The notes beneath the pieces are model-generated. The model was not told where the DNA came from. It saw only the letters and a program-made list of their open reading frames with translations, and ran no database searches. From Aspergillus flavus (Eukaryota; Ascomycota; Eurotiomycetes; Eurotiales; Aspergillaceae): a stretch of DNA of 64,000 nucleotides. A program made the translations under genes and the position numbers. Positions 22,159 through 34,771 of this stretch are shown one piece after another. Location: assembly GCF_009017415.1 (NCBI RefSeq), contig NC_092410.1:2232001-2296000 (forward strand). The letters run 5' to 3'. Every line of letters starts with the position of its first letter. Positions within the stretch are counted from its first letter, which is position 1.

Positions 22159-25100
22159 ATGTCGGCTCATACAGCGAAGAGGAGAAAGCTCAGCCCATCT
22201 CCGCAAATAACACAGAGAGCCGGGCAATCAAATGCTTCAAACTTGAATGGTCTCTTAAAGATGGCTAGGAATGAGTCTTCAAGTATGGACGGTTTGATAA
22301 GACGCAAAAAGAGTGATCGCTCTGCGGAGCTTGCGTTGGCTAGCGGTGTCTACAAGTCTAATCTCTTCAAGTTGCAGTTAGACGAACTTCTCACTGAATC
22401 AAGACCAAACTACGACAAGCATGTGTCAAAGCTTCAGGATACTCTTCATAGGCTGAAGGAAGTCATCGATAACATTCCCGAAAGACCCCCGAAACCAGCT
22501 GTTGAAGCCGAGAAGGAATTCCGCAGCACACATGGCATTCTCGTTCCATACCCCGAGCCACGTCCAGGGAGAGATACAAAGTACACTGTGTCATATAGCA
22601 AGCCAACGAATGTTAATGTGGTAGGGAGTTTTGTTCTTAGGACAGGGGTCAGAGCTTCTGAGCCTTACACAGTCGATTTGGCAGTGACGATGCCGAGCAG
22701 CGTTTTCCAGGAGAAGGATTATGTCAATTATCGGTTCTTCCACAAGAGGGCATACTATATCGCATGCCTTGCTGCTGGAATTAAAGATGTTGAAAATCTG
22801 GACTTTGATATCAAGTTTGCACAGCAGGATGGAGATAGTCTTCGCCCGCTTATTCTTCTAGAACCTACTGACTCGGCTAAGAATGGATCTCAATCCATGA
22901 GATCGCAGATCCGCATTTTCACCGCGATTGAAGACACTTTGTTTCCCATTGTTCGTACTCTTCCTATGAAGAATAACGTGCGTCAAGGTTCACCCGACCA
23001 GCCCGAACCTCGTGCGCCGACTCCTTTTTACAATGCAGCTCTTCGTTCCGAAGCTACAGTGGCACCCTTTCACAAACTCCTGCACTCGACAGCCCAAATA
23101 TGTGATTCTTTTAGGGATGCTTGTATTCTTGGACGGATATGGCTCCGTCAGCGCGGATTCGGATCTTCTTTCCAACAAGGCGGGTTTGGAGGATTCGAGT
23201 GGACCGTTTTGATGTCTCTTTTATTTGAAGGAGGTGGCTTCAACGGCAAGCCAATACTTCTAAAATCGTACAGTAGCTACCAGCTATTCAAAGGGACCAT
23301 TCAGTTTCTTGCAGGAAGGAATTTGCTAACTCCGCTCCTACTTTTCGCCTCTGATATTTCTTCCCCTACCGGCACGCCTATGGTGTACGATGGGAAAAGA
23401 GGGTTGAACATACTTTACAAAATGTCGCCGTGGTCCTATTCACTCCTTCGTCATGAAGCAAATATTACTCTCAGGATGTTGAACGAGTCTCGTGATGATA
23501 ACTTCGACAAAGTCTTCATTTATAAAGTGAACGAACCTATGCTTAGGTTTGATCGACTCATCACACTGCCAATTTCTGAGTCAGGCACTGTTCTTCGAAC
23601 CATTCATAATCACAATGCCATTTATGAGGTTCTCAAGAAAGCATTGGGCGACAGAGTGAATCTTATTTACCTGTTCAGCCATGGCGCCGAACCTTGGTCT
23701 GTGGAAAGAAAATTCTCGCGCAAAGCAGCGAGTGCAGCCATTCATGTTGGGCTCAACTTGAATCCTGAAAATGCTATGCGAGTCGTTGATCATGGCCCAT
23801 TCGCCGAACAGAAAGAAGAAGCTGAAACTTTTCGGTCTTTCTGGGGGGAAAAGGCTGAGTTAAGACGTTTCAGAGACGGTACTATTCGAGAGAGCTTAGT
23901 CTGGTCTGACCAGCCGCCCTCTCCCTCTATAGTATATCAACTTTTGGTGTACATCCTCCGTCGTCATTTCAATTATGAAGAAGATGAGATCGGTTATATC
24001 GGCGACGAATTCGATGAAAAACTGCGCAATAGCGGGAATGGAATATTCTTGTATTCCAACCCTGCATTCCAGTTGGTCACTGATGCTTTTAACTCTTTGG
24101 AGAGGTCTTTTCAAAGAATGGATGAAGTGCCGTTGACTGTTAGGCAGCTGGCTTTGGCTAGCCCCCTTAGTCGATACTCCGCTCTTCGTGTCCAGAGTGC
24201 TTCTGGCCTCATTCGCGATCCGGTGGATATTGTTCTCCAGTTCGAAAGTTCCTCGAGGTGGCCGGATGATTTAGTGGCTATCCAGATGACAAAAGTGGCA
24301 TTCTTAATTAAGATAGGTGACTCCTTGGTGTCATCTGCAGCCGCTTCGTCATGTAAAGTTGGCCTAGAGAACGAATCAAACCGGACGCTAAACAACGCTT
24401 TTTTGGACATATCCCACACGTCAGGAGTGATCTTCCGGCTAAGGATTCATCATGATCGGGAGCAGTTATTGCTGGAACGCCAGCTGAAGGAGAAAGGGGC
24501 GAGCCTGCAAGTAAAGCAAGAAGCTGCATACACCCTATCGGCGTATAAGCGACTTTTCATCCAATCTCCTCGTCTGACCCAAGCAATTCGTACCCTATGC
24601 ACCAGGTTTCCCTTATTGTCACCTACAATCCGACTCGTCAAACATTGGTTTAACTGTCATCTGTTTACTGGCCATGTCAATGAAGAAGTAATCGAGTTGG
24701 TGGTGGCTCGGGTTTTCACTCAACCATACCCCTGGGATACTCCTTCAAGTGTTATGGTCGGCTTTCTAAGGACTCTCCATTTCCTTTCGCGCTGGGACTG
24801 GCAGCAAGATCCATTAATTGTCGATTTGTGCGGAGAGCTTGATCAGGATACTATCAAAGCAGTACGTACTCGCTTTTCGGGATGGCGAAGCATCGACCCT
24901 GCAATGAATACTGTTGCTTTGTTTGTGGCTTCCGACATAGATCCCGACGGAGTAACCTGGACACATTACGAAATGCCTCCGAAGGTAGTCGCAGCTCGGA
25001 TGTCTATGTTGGCGAAGGGGGCTGTAAAGTTGGTACGGGAAAATGGGCCTACCCTTGATGTTTCCGACTTATTCCATACATCGTTGGCACCTTATGATTT

Positions 25101-25491
25101 CATTATCAATTTGCGCTTGAAAAGCTTGCATGATCGACCAACGTCATTATTAAAGTACAAGAACTTGAATGAGCTCGATAATAAAGCCCAAACAGCTCAA
25201 CTCAAAGTTGTGAAGTCCTTTGTCCGCGATTTGCAGGCTTGTTTCAGCCCAAATATCCTCTTCTTCCATGGTGATGAACATTGTGATGTGCTTGCAGGGC
25301 TCTGGAACCCACAGACAACCAAACCGAAGAACTGGAGCCTGAAATTGACATACTCGTCATCCCCATCGATATTGGATGGTACTAAAAAAGAAGATGGCGA
25401 AGTTATGATCAATCGGGATGCTATCCTCAACGAAATATCGAGGTTAGGACATGGTCTAGTCGATAGCATCGAAGTTTTTGGCACGGAGTAG
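22159..25491 (+). CDS. UTP22: U3 snoRNP-associated protein Utp22 (Nrap/NOL6 family)
   Basis: Intronless, 1110 aa, the usual length of fungal Utp22. The protein is a nucleolar component of the small-subunit processome (UTP-C) needed for 18S rRNA maturation. It starts with a basic nuclear-localisation-like MSAHTAKRRKLS. The Nrap core follows, recognisable in VVGSFVLRTGVRASEPYTVD, MPSSVFQEKDYVNYRFFHKR and LHSTAQICDSFRDACILGRI. Further on, ALRVQSASGLIRDPVDIVLQ and VKHWFNCHLFTGH match the later poly(A)-polymerase-like repeats of the family. The ATG at 22159 follows a CT-rich leader. It converges with POM152, with 204 bp between stop codons. Confidence 0.95.
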   Translation: MSAHTAKRRKLSPSPQITQRAGQSNASNLNGLLKMARNESSSMDGLIRRKKSDRSAELALASGVYKSNLFKLQLDELLTESRPNYDKHVSKLQDTLHRLKEVIDNIPERPPKPAVEAEKEFRSTHGILVPYPEPRPGRDTKYTVSYSKPTNVNVVGSFVLRTGVRASEPYTVDLAVTMPSSVFQEKDYVNYRFFHKRAYYIACLAAGIKDVENLDFDIKFAQQDGDSLRPLILLEPTDSAKNGSQSMRSQIRIFTAIEDTLFPIVRTLPMKNNVRQGSPDQPEPRAPTPFYNAALRSEATVAPFHKLLHSTAQICDSFRDACILGRIWLRQRGFGSSFQQGGFGGFEWTVLMSLLFEGGGFNGKPILLKSYSSYQLFKGTIQFLAGRNLLTPLLLFASDISSPTGTPMVYDGKRGLNILYKMSPWSYSLLRHEANITLRMLNESRDDNFDKVFIYKVNEPMLRFDRLITLPISESGTVLRTIHNHNAIYEVLKKALGDRVNLIYLFSHGAEPWSVERKFSRKAASAAIHVGLNLNPENAMRVVDHGPFAEQKEEAETFRSFWGEKAELRRFRDGTIRESLVWSDQPPSPSIVYQLLVYILRRHFNYEEDEIGYIGDEFDEKLRNSGNGIFLYSNPAFQLVTDAFNSLERSFQRMDEVPLTVRQLALASPLSRYSALRVQSASGLIRDPVDIVLQFESSSRWPDDLVAIQMTKVAFLIKIGDSLVSSAAASSCKVGLENESNRTLNNAFLDISHTSGVIFRLRIHHDREQLLLERQLKEKGASLQVKQEAAYTLSAYKRLFIQSPRLTQAIRTLCTRFPLLSPTIRLVKHWFNCHLFTGHVNEEVIELVVARVFTQPYPWDTPSSVMVGFLRTLHFLSRWDWQQDPLIVDLCGELDQDTIKAVRTRFSGWRSIDPAMNTVALFVASDIDPDGVTWTHYEMPPKVVAARMSMLAKGAVKLVRENGPTLDVSDLFHTSLAPYDFIINLRLKSLHDRPTSLLKYKNLNELDNKAQTAQLKVVKSFVRDLQACFSPNILFFHGDEHCDVLAGLWNPQTTKPKNWSLKLTYSSSPSILDGTKKEDGEVMINRDAILNEISRLGHGLVDSIEVFGTE

Positions 25492-25695
25492 AGCTCTTAT
25501 AAATTGTCGGTATATTCTCATGTGTACAATATTAAGAGCGTCTTTGCAATGCAAGCATTTGAGATCTAAACAAGCAGGGGCGAGGTGAACAACACGCGTG
25601 AACGTACAAAAGGGTGAAACAAGCGTAAAACATGGAAAGGAGACGAACGCCAGTAGCATATAATTTTACACCACGTATCATTCTTTGTTTTTAAC

Positions 25696-28600
25696 CTATG
25701 GCACAGTTGGTTTTTCGGACTTCTCTAGATGTGTCTGAGATGAAACCGAGCAAAACTTGTCCTTAATCGCCACAACCTCGTAAGTTCCTTCGTCCGAGGT
25801 TTTAATGGTCTTGAGATGTTCGTAAGAAATGTCATGCTTAATGTCAAGTATTTCCGCCCTCTTCCCCCTTCGGGCGATTGAGCTACGGATATATCTAAAA
25901 GACAATTAGTACTCAAATGTTTAGTGGTGGGTAAGAAAGGGAAGAGAGAAAACGCACGTGAACTCAAATGGAGGCGTCCCCCAGAATTCAAAGTGAAGCT
26001 CGGCTTCTCCACCTTCGTGTATATCAACAACAGAGGTCTGGCCTCTGCTGATTCTAACACTTGGCATCTCGTGGATGGTTTTGGTTACGTTTTTGTGCGC
26101 TTTGCATTTGCCACTGGCACCATCGCTTACGGCGGTGATGGTGAATACACCAGGTCTCTCTGCGATGCGACGGAAATTCGTCGTCCGGGAAGTAGCTTTT
26201 CTAGCAACCCCATCAAATGTATAGAATACCTCAAATGGTGCATGCCCTGAAAGTGAGAAAGAAAGCCGCTCACCAACGCAATAGTCGGCCTTGGATTCGA
26301 GAGGGATTACGGTAGGCACGTCGGAGACTGCAACCCTCACGGATGAGGCATCATTTTCGGTGGCCCGCTGGCATCCACGTGCGTCTCTGACCTTGTGAAT
26401 GCTGACAACATGCTGGCCTAGGTCTAGATGACGCCGTGGTATGGGAAGCATGTGTCTATTTGAAACGATATTTGAGATTGACACAAGTTCCGGCTTTGCT
26501 TTCGAATGATGTTTTATGGATATTTCAAGGGTGAAAGGCGGGACGCCATCCAAAGTGATGGGAATCAATTCTTCGCCGCTGACATCCTCCTTGCAGAAAC
26601 CGTAGATTCGGCCAGGAGCATCAAATCGCGCCGATGGTAAAGGGTTCACCTTCTGTGTCACAACCACCGGGTTGCTTCTGGGGTCATGGTCGTAGAGATT
26701 GTCACCGATTTCCGTAAACGTGTACGTGTACAGTCCAGCCTCCGAGGTATCCATTTCCATGGAAGCCGCATGAAGAACTGTCCTCAGATTCTGCAGTCGA
26801 ACAGATGGCGAACCACGAGTAGTCTTGCGTTGTTGTTCGTATTTAATACTGTATGGCGGACTACCTGACAATCGAAGCTCGAGATTGTCATTTTCTCCTT
26901 GGCAAACATCGCGCTTCTCTTTGTGCCCGCCTGCTCTTACAGGAGAACCGTCCACAGCAGTAATACGCGGGCGAGGTATCCAGGAAACCTCGAATATCTT
27001 AGCGGCTTGGTCAACAGATCCAGGACAGGAAGCATCAGTCACTTCGAGGAGTTCATAACGCCCCTCGTGTCCCACAGTCAAAGCGCTATTCTCCTGCCAT
27101 AACGTCTTCTCAACGACTAGAGAATCGTGGCTTGTTTTGTACTTCAAAGTCCATGGTCGCTCACCACTCAATCTGAGGGGAATATCGACTTTAGAGCCCT
27201 GTAAGGCCGAATATTTCCTACTTTTCTCGATCTCCCCAAAAGATACATGTGGCGGTTTTGGTCGAGCGTCGATCTGGATACTATCCTTCAGAATTCGTTT
27301 GCAGTTTGACCGGTCTTTGACACTCGTTAAAACAAGGTTGTATTCACCGCCACTGACGAGCTTTTCGGTCACGATGCTTGACACCTCATTCTCTGTTTCC
27401 AAAACGTACTTGGTTTTCTTGCCATTATGAACAAGTTCGTACTGCAAAGTCCATGGCGCTTCACCAAGCAAGGCTACATCAACAGACACAGGCTCACCGA
27501 AGCAAGCCTTCCGCACCTCTCTAGGCCCAAGGAAATGAGCAGAAGCAGGAGGTTTAACGTGTTGCTCTAGAACGGGGGCCTTGTCTTTGAGAGGTCGTGG
27601 AGCGTACACTGTGTCTGCAATATCTAGGAAACGATAGCGGTACAAGCCCGCTTCAGAAGGAGTGAGGTCCAGCTGAGTCCGCAACCCCTCAATCAACTGG
27701 GTCTTGGTCTCAATGCCTTTGGAATGTTCAACGACGTACCGAAGCCGGAACGGTGGGGATCCAGTGAAGTCTAAATCGACCAACAAGCCGACCGGGTTGT
27801 TTGCGCATTTGTCAAAAATCTTTTCATATCTGACTGCCAGCTCAGGTTCGGGAGGGTTATGCAGATAACAGGACGATGGTTCCAGAATCTCGCCTGAGCA
27901 AAATTGACTAGAAATAGCATCCAAAACGTACCATCCTGGATCTTTTATCTGAGGTTTTTGGCCCAGATTCTTCAAAGACAGTTCTCGGACTCTACCAGGC
28001 ATATTGCCAGCAGTCTCTTGATTGTTGTTGAAAGAATATACGATAGAAAAAGGCCCATCTTTGTCATACCCTTGACCCGACTGGTGAAACTTGACGGGCA
28101 GATCCACACTGTCCCCTCGTGCAACTTCTATGAAATGCTGATCATTGCATCCAGACAAAGATAACCGGGGCCTTTCATGGACAGAGAATTGATGCCACTG
28201 GGACAAGAATTTTGTAGGCAGTCGATCGACCTCATTAAAAAATGCTGTATAATTGGCAACGTTGCCACAGCCGTCATGTACTTCTTCAATAGCATAAAGC
28301 CACTCCCCACCGATGTTCAGTGACTCATTCAACGGTACTTCAATATTTTGGCTCTGGGCCCAAGCAACGTCCGGCTCTTGCGAATTGAAAAGGGTACCAA
28401 TATTCCTCTGGCCTAGTAACGGTGACCGTAAGTAATCTGGTTGGATGTTTTGAAAAGAGAAGCCCCGGTCACGACGATTCACTTGTCTGCTGTATTTGAT
28501 CTTCAGCGGCGGTGTGCCCTCGACCGTCAGGACCAAATTAGACAACTCGCCTCTACACTTATGGGTGTGGGAGCTTTTAATCGATGCCCGAGGACATGAT

Positions 28601-29627
28601 ACAACAAGTGCATCAGACCTTCGCATACGAACGTCAAGATTGGACTCATCTACTACCCTTTGGAGACGGTATATACCCGGCCGCCGAATAGGAAGTAGAA
28701 GGTCAAGGTGCAAATCAGTGCCAGAGCCCTGATTTTTCTTGCCTGCTTGACGTTTCATCTGTTTCAGCTGCTTCGAGGATATCGTTATCGTTTCATTGCC
28801 GCCGCTAGTAAAATCCAAGCGGAATAACTCTATCAAGATAGGGTCTGTCTGGTTAATTCGAATGGGCAGATTGATAGTGGTCTTCTCTGAATCTATACAG
28901 AGAGGTGTCTGGTCTGGGTTCAACACAGCAGATCTAAGATCATTAATACTTTGGGCCAAATAGCAAGGATTTGTGGGAATCGCACCCTTCAGGCAGTATA
29001 TGAACTATTTGTTTTCCCAGTATGAGTGATGCATTATGAATGATATCACCTGGCTTAACACTCCGTTCTGAGATCGACAACTCTCTATCGTAGGCCAGTT
29101 TGACTATTCCTGATACCCAGGCACCAACTGGGATCTAGTCAAAGTTAGTAAGCCTAGCCATTTGTTAGGGGGAAGCCTCCACATACCGGGATGCGAAACA
29201 TGAGGAATACATTGCCAACTACGTGTATCAGGAAAATCGCAAGGGTTGTAGGAAAAGCCCATTCTAGCCAGGGTATGCGCAAGGCCTGAAGTCCAAAAAG
29301 GAACACTCCATCAATACAAGCCCACTTCAGAAATAACCAGGTCGCATCTAAATCATCCGAAGCTTTCCAAGATTCATACAGCCGCCAGGCGTTGAGCGCG
29401 ACATAAAAAGCCACTATATAGAGTCGTTGCGATGGCGCATCTATCAGCTCAACTGGGATAAGTGGCAAACTTGCATCTCGGGCTGTCGGCAACGCCTCTG
29501 AGGGAGACTGTCGGAGTCCTGCATCGCGCTGTTTAGATCTGGATGGGGAGGTGTAGAAGGCTCGCGATTTCTGCGACGTTTGGGGCGTCTGAGGGAAAGC
29601 AGACCGAAGTCGGGGAGTGTCATTCAT
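25696..29627 (-). CDS. POM152: nucleoporin Pom152 (membrane ring of the nuclear pore)
   Basis: Integral nuclear-envelope protein that forms the luminal ring of the pore. Four exons: 29187-29627, 28986-29134, 25958-28933 and 25696-25894, giving 1254 aa. A Ser/Pro/Arg-rich cytosolic tail is followed by three hydrophobic segments at about residues 68-140 ([45 protein letters not shown]). The rest is a long luminal part made of repeated Ig-like domains, each marked by a G-x-P-P-[FW]-x-[IL] strand, for example [20 protein letters not shown] and [10 protein letters not shown]. The start at 29627 is used because the longer frame begins with GTG only. The first dozen residues of the large central open frame (from 28959) are intron. 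Confidence 0.93.
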
Positions 29628-30515
29628 GGCATGCTGTGATCGCGGGGCACCCACGGTCTACTGATATCACCTATACAATCAGTTAGCATACCTGTGAATG
29701 CACAACCAACTAACTTTCTATTATAGGTCCAAGCGTCGATACAAGCGTACCTCCAGTAGAAAAGAGGTCCTCTCTCTTAGCCGGTCTGGGAAGGCCAGGT
29801 CCTTGCACTTTTGTGATACCTTGTGTTAGGTACAGATTCCGTACAAAGACCTTCTTTTACCCGTCACCACCCACTGAAATTCGATGTCGAACCCGACTTG
29901 AAGCGCTAAGTCGGCTAAAGCGCAAATAAGAAGAGAAAGAAGAAGGAAGGAAGGAAAAAATGTCACTGTGCAAGAACGACAGTCCGGCAATATTCTTTCA
30001 ACGCGTGGAGTCGCGTCCGAGGTAGCTTCAGCCAATGGGGGTACGGAACCAACGGTATGGGCGGTCAGGCCTACATATAGGTAGTTTAGTACACTAAAAC
30101 TAAGGTAGGATCAAACGCTAGCCTCCCGTCTGGAGTACTTGACGACTTTAAGCTGTCAGCTATAGACGCATGTTGTCCTCGGCGGTGTTAAGTTTCACAA
30201 GCACCATTTTCCCTTTCTTTTCTTTTTCTTATTTTATTGGCGCCACTGGTTGTTGGCTTATCTCGTCGTGTCCTTTAGCTATCTAGTCGTCTTGATCCCT
30301 TCATAACCTAAGTTCTCTCCTTACTAACCGCCCCTCTTATATGACGGCGGGCAGTATAGAAACGCTTCTTTTACGATAACCTAGCCTAGCTAATGGTAAT
30401 ATATCTAGCATATTCCAGACCCCCGCACTTCATTTTTGGATTGCATCTACGACCTTTCGAATCTTTACATATCAATACTCTCTAGGACATTGTGAAAACG
30501 GAGGGTGCATGACAC
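29628..30515. other. divergent promoter between POM152 and the UCH37-type gene
   Basis: 888 bp without a supportable gene. A pyrimidine-rich run lies at 30206-30238. Nothing else stands out. Confidence 0.45.
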
Positions 30516-32090
30516 ATGACTTTGCGTGTTAAACGACGACGGTTGAGTAGACAGCCAACTATGGTCAACCAATTGGATAACTCCGCCAATGACCCATGTC
30601 GGCCAGCAACGGCGCAGGAGAAGGAAAAGTGGAATGGCTTTTGTGAGCTGGAGTCAGAGCCTGTAATTGTTTTTATTGGTAATCAGTTTCCCTGTTGGTG
30701 CTAACCCTCTCTAAGGCTCTTTTCAATGTGATGCTGCGAGAGTTCGGGGTGAAAGGCGTCAAAGTGCAAGAAGTTGTATCATTAGATGAAGAGATGATGG
30801 CATTCTTAAAGTAAGGAATATTGAACATGGTGCACCGTTTTCTACTAACCGAAGCACCTTCGGCCTCATAGCAAGCCCGTCTATGGTTTGATTTTCCTGT
30901 TTCGTTGGCGGGAAGATGATCCCGAGAAGCAAGAAGCGAGCTGCCCAGAAGGGCTTTGGTTTGCAAATCAGGTCGGTTCGACTCATTGCCTCCACCGTTC
31001 TTCTAACGCCACTGAGGAACTCATTGCTGATAGTTCCAATCCAGACCACTAGCAATGCTTGCGCTAGTGTGGCCCTACTAAATATTGTCAACAATATAGA
31101 GGGCCTCGAGCTCGGGGATAACCTACAGCATTTCAAGGACTTTACGATGCCATTTACTCCTGCGCTTAGGGGAGATGCGATCAGTAACTTTGATTTTGTC
31201 AAACGAATACATAATTCATTTGCAAGGTTGGACTTTGCTAACAAGCCTTTGGTCATTTCTTTCCGCCACGAGGAGTGTATCTGACCTTAGTATAGGAAGA
31301 TGGACATGCTCAATTCAGATCTCCAATTAAAAAATGAGGCGACATCTAGGCGTTCTCGTTCCAGTAAGGGCAATCATGATGAAACTGAAATGGACGCAGG
31401 GTTCCACTTTATCGCGTTTGTCCCTGCGCTGGGGAAAGTCTGGAAGTTCGATGGCCTGGAACGCCAGCCCCAGGCACTCGGTATGTGAAGGGCGGCATGA
31501 GAAGCCTACGATACAGATCGCTGACGTGAGTCACAGGACCTTGTACCCCCAATGAGGATTGGTTGGGATTGGTAAAACCGCACCTTATTACCAGGATGAC
31601 TGAATATGAAGAAGATCAGATTGAATTCTCAATCCTCAGTCTCGTTAGGGACCCGCTTGTAGACCTTATTGGCAAACTAGCCGTCAATATAAAGTGTCTG
31701 GAGCTGCTTAATCAGCGCTTAACTACCCAAGCTCCTGCAGTGGCCCACTCAGAATTGCCGTTTGCAAGCCGCATCCTTGAGAACACTATTCTGGGGCCGG
31801 ATAAGTCCTTTGATATGACAAGGGAGTCTATCGACCAGGCAATTGTTCCGGTGGTATTGGAGAGGTACAATTTGTTCTCCGCGCAAGAAATCGTCGATTT
31901 CCAACAAAAGCTGTGCAATGAACAGCAGGCGTTACGAGCTGCGATTCGAGACGAGCAGCAAACCCAGCGGGCGGATGACGACTATGCGGCGGGGAGGAGG
32001 TACGATTACGGGCCAGCTATAAGAACATGGGTGCGATTTTTGGCCCGCAAAGGGGTGATTGAGAGTTTAATACCAATGGGGGAGGTATGA
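30516..32090 (+). CDS. UCH2: ubiquitin carboxyl-terminal hydrolase, UCH37/UCHL5 type
   Basis: Cysteine deubiquitinase of peptidase family C12, in fission yeast (Uch2) a proteasome-associated enzyme. Six exons: 30516-30662, 30716-30810, 30872-30971, 31045-31226, 31296-31480 and 31537-32090, giving 420 aa. Catalytic residues are visible. The oxyanion Gln and nucleophile Cys lie in NQTTSNACASVALL, the His in DAGFHFIAFVP, and the Asp in KVWKFDGLERQP. The C-terminal ULD-like segment ends in YDYGPAIRTWVRFLARKG, the tail that in UCH37 binds the Rpn13 or NFRKB partner. The first ATG is used; a second in-frame ATG at 30561 would drop a basic 15-residue leader. Symbol follows the fission yeast name. 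Confidence 0.92.
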
Positions 32091-33145
32091 TACGGCGAGG
32101 GGTTGGGGGAGGAGGCAAAATGTTCCATGTGGGTGTGTCTTTCCTGTATTCCGTACTGGAGAAAGATACTGTCGACAACCGTATACTGGTAATGGTATAA
32201 TATGATGTTAAATGAAAAGGTGAGCCAGAACAGAAAAAGACCAAATTCGTTACTAAGTAGGTACCAATTCAGCAACACGCCTGGAGTAGTTAGATTAAAA
32301 CTGAAGGAAATGGAACCCATGGAAAACAAAGTGGTTCGCTGACTGGGAGGACCTCGTGATGCGCCGATTGGTTGTCATCTAATCTCTTCCATTGATTGTA
32401 TTAATGTAAAGACAACTATGAAACTCTAAAACTATTCCTGAGTTACTCAAGGACTTCGTTGTACTCCGTACGTATATACGACAAATGTCCTGCTTGCACT
32501 GTGAGATACTTATATGGTGATAGCTGCTACTTATCCCTGACAGCTGATTTGGCAGCCAGATCACTCAGAACAGAATAGCTCTCTATGATTACCGCTTGGT
32601 GCAAATGATCTTATTATAAGGTAATGCCCCTGGGAGCTTCTCTCCCTCATTCTTCTTTTTGTTACGTCCGTGAAATACCGTAACGGTGTACGTAGTACTT
32701 CTTAAGATACATACAAAGTGTACTGCAGTACTACTAGTAATAACCCCAAAAGATTAATCATGTGTCGGTGACGTACGGTCAAGGCAACCAAAAGAAAATA
32801 CAGAACGTCACCGCCTCTAGAGAAAGTCGTCAACATAGAACTTTCACCCCCGTTTTGTCACAGCCCGGAGTCTGATTTAGGGGTCTCTTTCTTTTTGTTC
32901 TTTTCTTCTTCGCTTCTTCTCCTTCTTCTTCGCTCTCCGTGGATTGAGACTTTAGCTGGTTGCTTATCCTGATAACCATCCTTTTTCGTAGCGGGGGAGC
33001 AAAAGGCAATCAATCCCTTCCTTGCATTTGGTCGCCACACCAATTCTGCCCATCTTTTTTTTTTTATATCGCTGTTCTCCCCAGCCATACATTTGCCTAC
33101 TCACAAATTCTGTCTGTTTCAGCCATCTAAAAGCTAGATCTCGCT
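32091..33145. other. intergenic between the UCH37-type gene and KES1
   Basis: No gene recognised. A TACTCCGTAC motif lies at 32462-32471. A pyrimidine-rich stretch at 32888-32935 and a T run near 33056-33066 are likely part of the KES1 promoter and leader. Confidence 0.45.
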
Positions 33146-34771
33146 ATGTCTCCCGCGACAGCATCGGATGCTCCAGAAAACACTCCCGACGACTCCTCCA
33201 AGCTGAAGACCTTCCTTTCTATTTTGAAGAAGTATGTGTAGATGGCGGTCTCGTTTTTTCATATTTCTGGTCGATCCATACTGATTTGATGGCGCTGTGG
33301 CTCTATAGGTTTATTGGGGTCGCTGATATCGCCTCTGTTCGCTTTTCATTACCTGCCCATCTTCTAGAGCCGACGCCCAATCTAGGTAGGTTGTCGCCAT
33401 GAAGCTACGCTGGTGCCCACTTAACGAAATGATCACTGACTAGGTGGGGGATTTGGCAGAATACTGGAACTACTTGGATAGACCAGAGACCTTTGCAAGG
33501 TCAGCAAGATAGCCAATCTTTCACCAGGGCTCGTTTTCTGACGGGAGAGTCACAGCATTGGTCAGTCAGACGATCCGCTGGGCCGGACGCTTGAGATCTT
33601 AAGGTTTTGGTTCACAAAGGACTTGGTACATCTCTCCGCGATACTTCTGTTGTTCTGAGAGACCAGTACACTGAAAGTTATCATAGAAATACATCAAGGG
33701 CAAGCCGTGCAAGCCATATAATTCTACCCTCGGCGAATTTTTCAGAGTGAGTTTGACTTCTCTACGAAGTATTTATATGTCTGCTTGAATATTGACTAAC
33801 ATATACACACAAAATTCCAGGCTACTTGGGATGTCGATGCTACCCTCCCAGAAGTACAGGTACATTCTAAGCCCGGGATAGCAACTGGAATCTCCGCCGC
33901 GAAGGACGGCAATGCTGAAGCGGTCAAAGTATGCTACCTGACTGAACAGACATCTCACCATCCACCAGTATCCGCATTTTTCATCGACTGCCCGCAACGA
34001 GGGGTTTCAGCACGTGGCTTTGACCAAATTAGCGCCAAATTTACAGGCACAAGCATTCGCGTTGCCCCTGGGCAACACAATCTGGGAATATTTGTCAGAA
34101 TCGCCCCGAGAGATAACGAGGAGTATCAGCTGACCCACCCTGCTGCCCATCTGGGTGGCCTGTTGAGGGGTGCACTGGCCATAACCGTATCAGATACGTG
34201 CTACGTAACTTGCCCCAAAACACGCATCAAAGTGATTCTACAATACCTGGAAGATGGCTGGATTGGCCGAGCTCAAAACAGGGTTGAAGGAGTGGTCTTT
34301 CGATATGATCCCGACATGGACACCACGACAAAAATTAAAGATGTGCCAGAGAGCGATATTCTTGCCAAAATTAGCGGGTCATGGCACGGGCAAGTCTACT
34401 TCACCTTGGCTGGGACAGGTGAGCCTCAGCTTCTAATCGATATCGCCCCTCTTTTCCCAGCCACCAAGAGTGTGCCTCCTGAGGGGAGTCAATTGTCCAA
34501 TGAGTCTCGCAAATTTTGGTCCAGCGTTACCGAGGCGATAGTAGATAAAAAGTATAGCCAGGCCACCAGGTGCAAACAAAATATTGAAGAGAGGCAGCGG
34601 CAAAGGGCTGCTGAGAGACAGGCAAAGAATGAGACATGGCAACCTCGGTTCTTCACGGACGCTGTTACTCCCTTGGGCAAACCAGAGTTGACTGAAGATG
34701 GGCGCAAGGCTCTTAAGGGGCTCTATAATGGTGACTACAGCTTGGAAGAAAGTGAAACAAAAGGTGCATAG
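33146..34771 (+). CDS. KES1: oxysterol-binding protein, Kes1/Osh4 type
   Basis: Short soluble OSBP-related lipid-transfer protein that exchanges sterol and PI4P between membranes. Six exons: 33146-33231, 33309-33385, 33460-33499, 33556-33625, 33687-33746 and 33821-34771, giving 427 aa (yeast Osh4 is 434). The family signature EQTSHHPPVSAFF is intact. Upstream are the lid and EPTPNLEYWNYLDRPETFA, FWFTKDLKYIKGKPCKPYN, then NSTLGEFFR. There is no PH or ankyrin domain, which places it with the short Osh proteins. Exon 3 (40 nt) must start at 33460: that acceptor joins L-E-Y-W in frame, whereas the nearer TAG acceptor does not. Confidence 0.94.

Noticed and set aside
28934..28959. ATG at the start of the large POM152 open frame as a gene start
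   Set aside because: This ATG is inside an intron; splicing 28986 to 28933 joins the conserved P-E-G and S-A-V-L-N-P-D segments.
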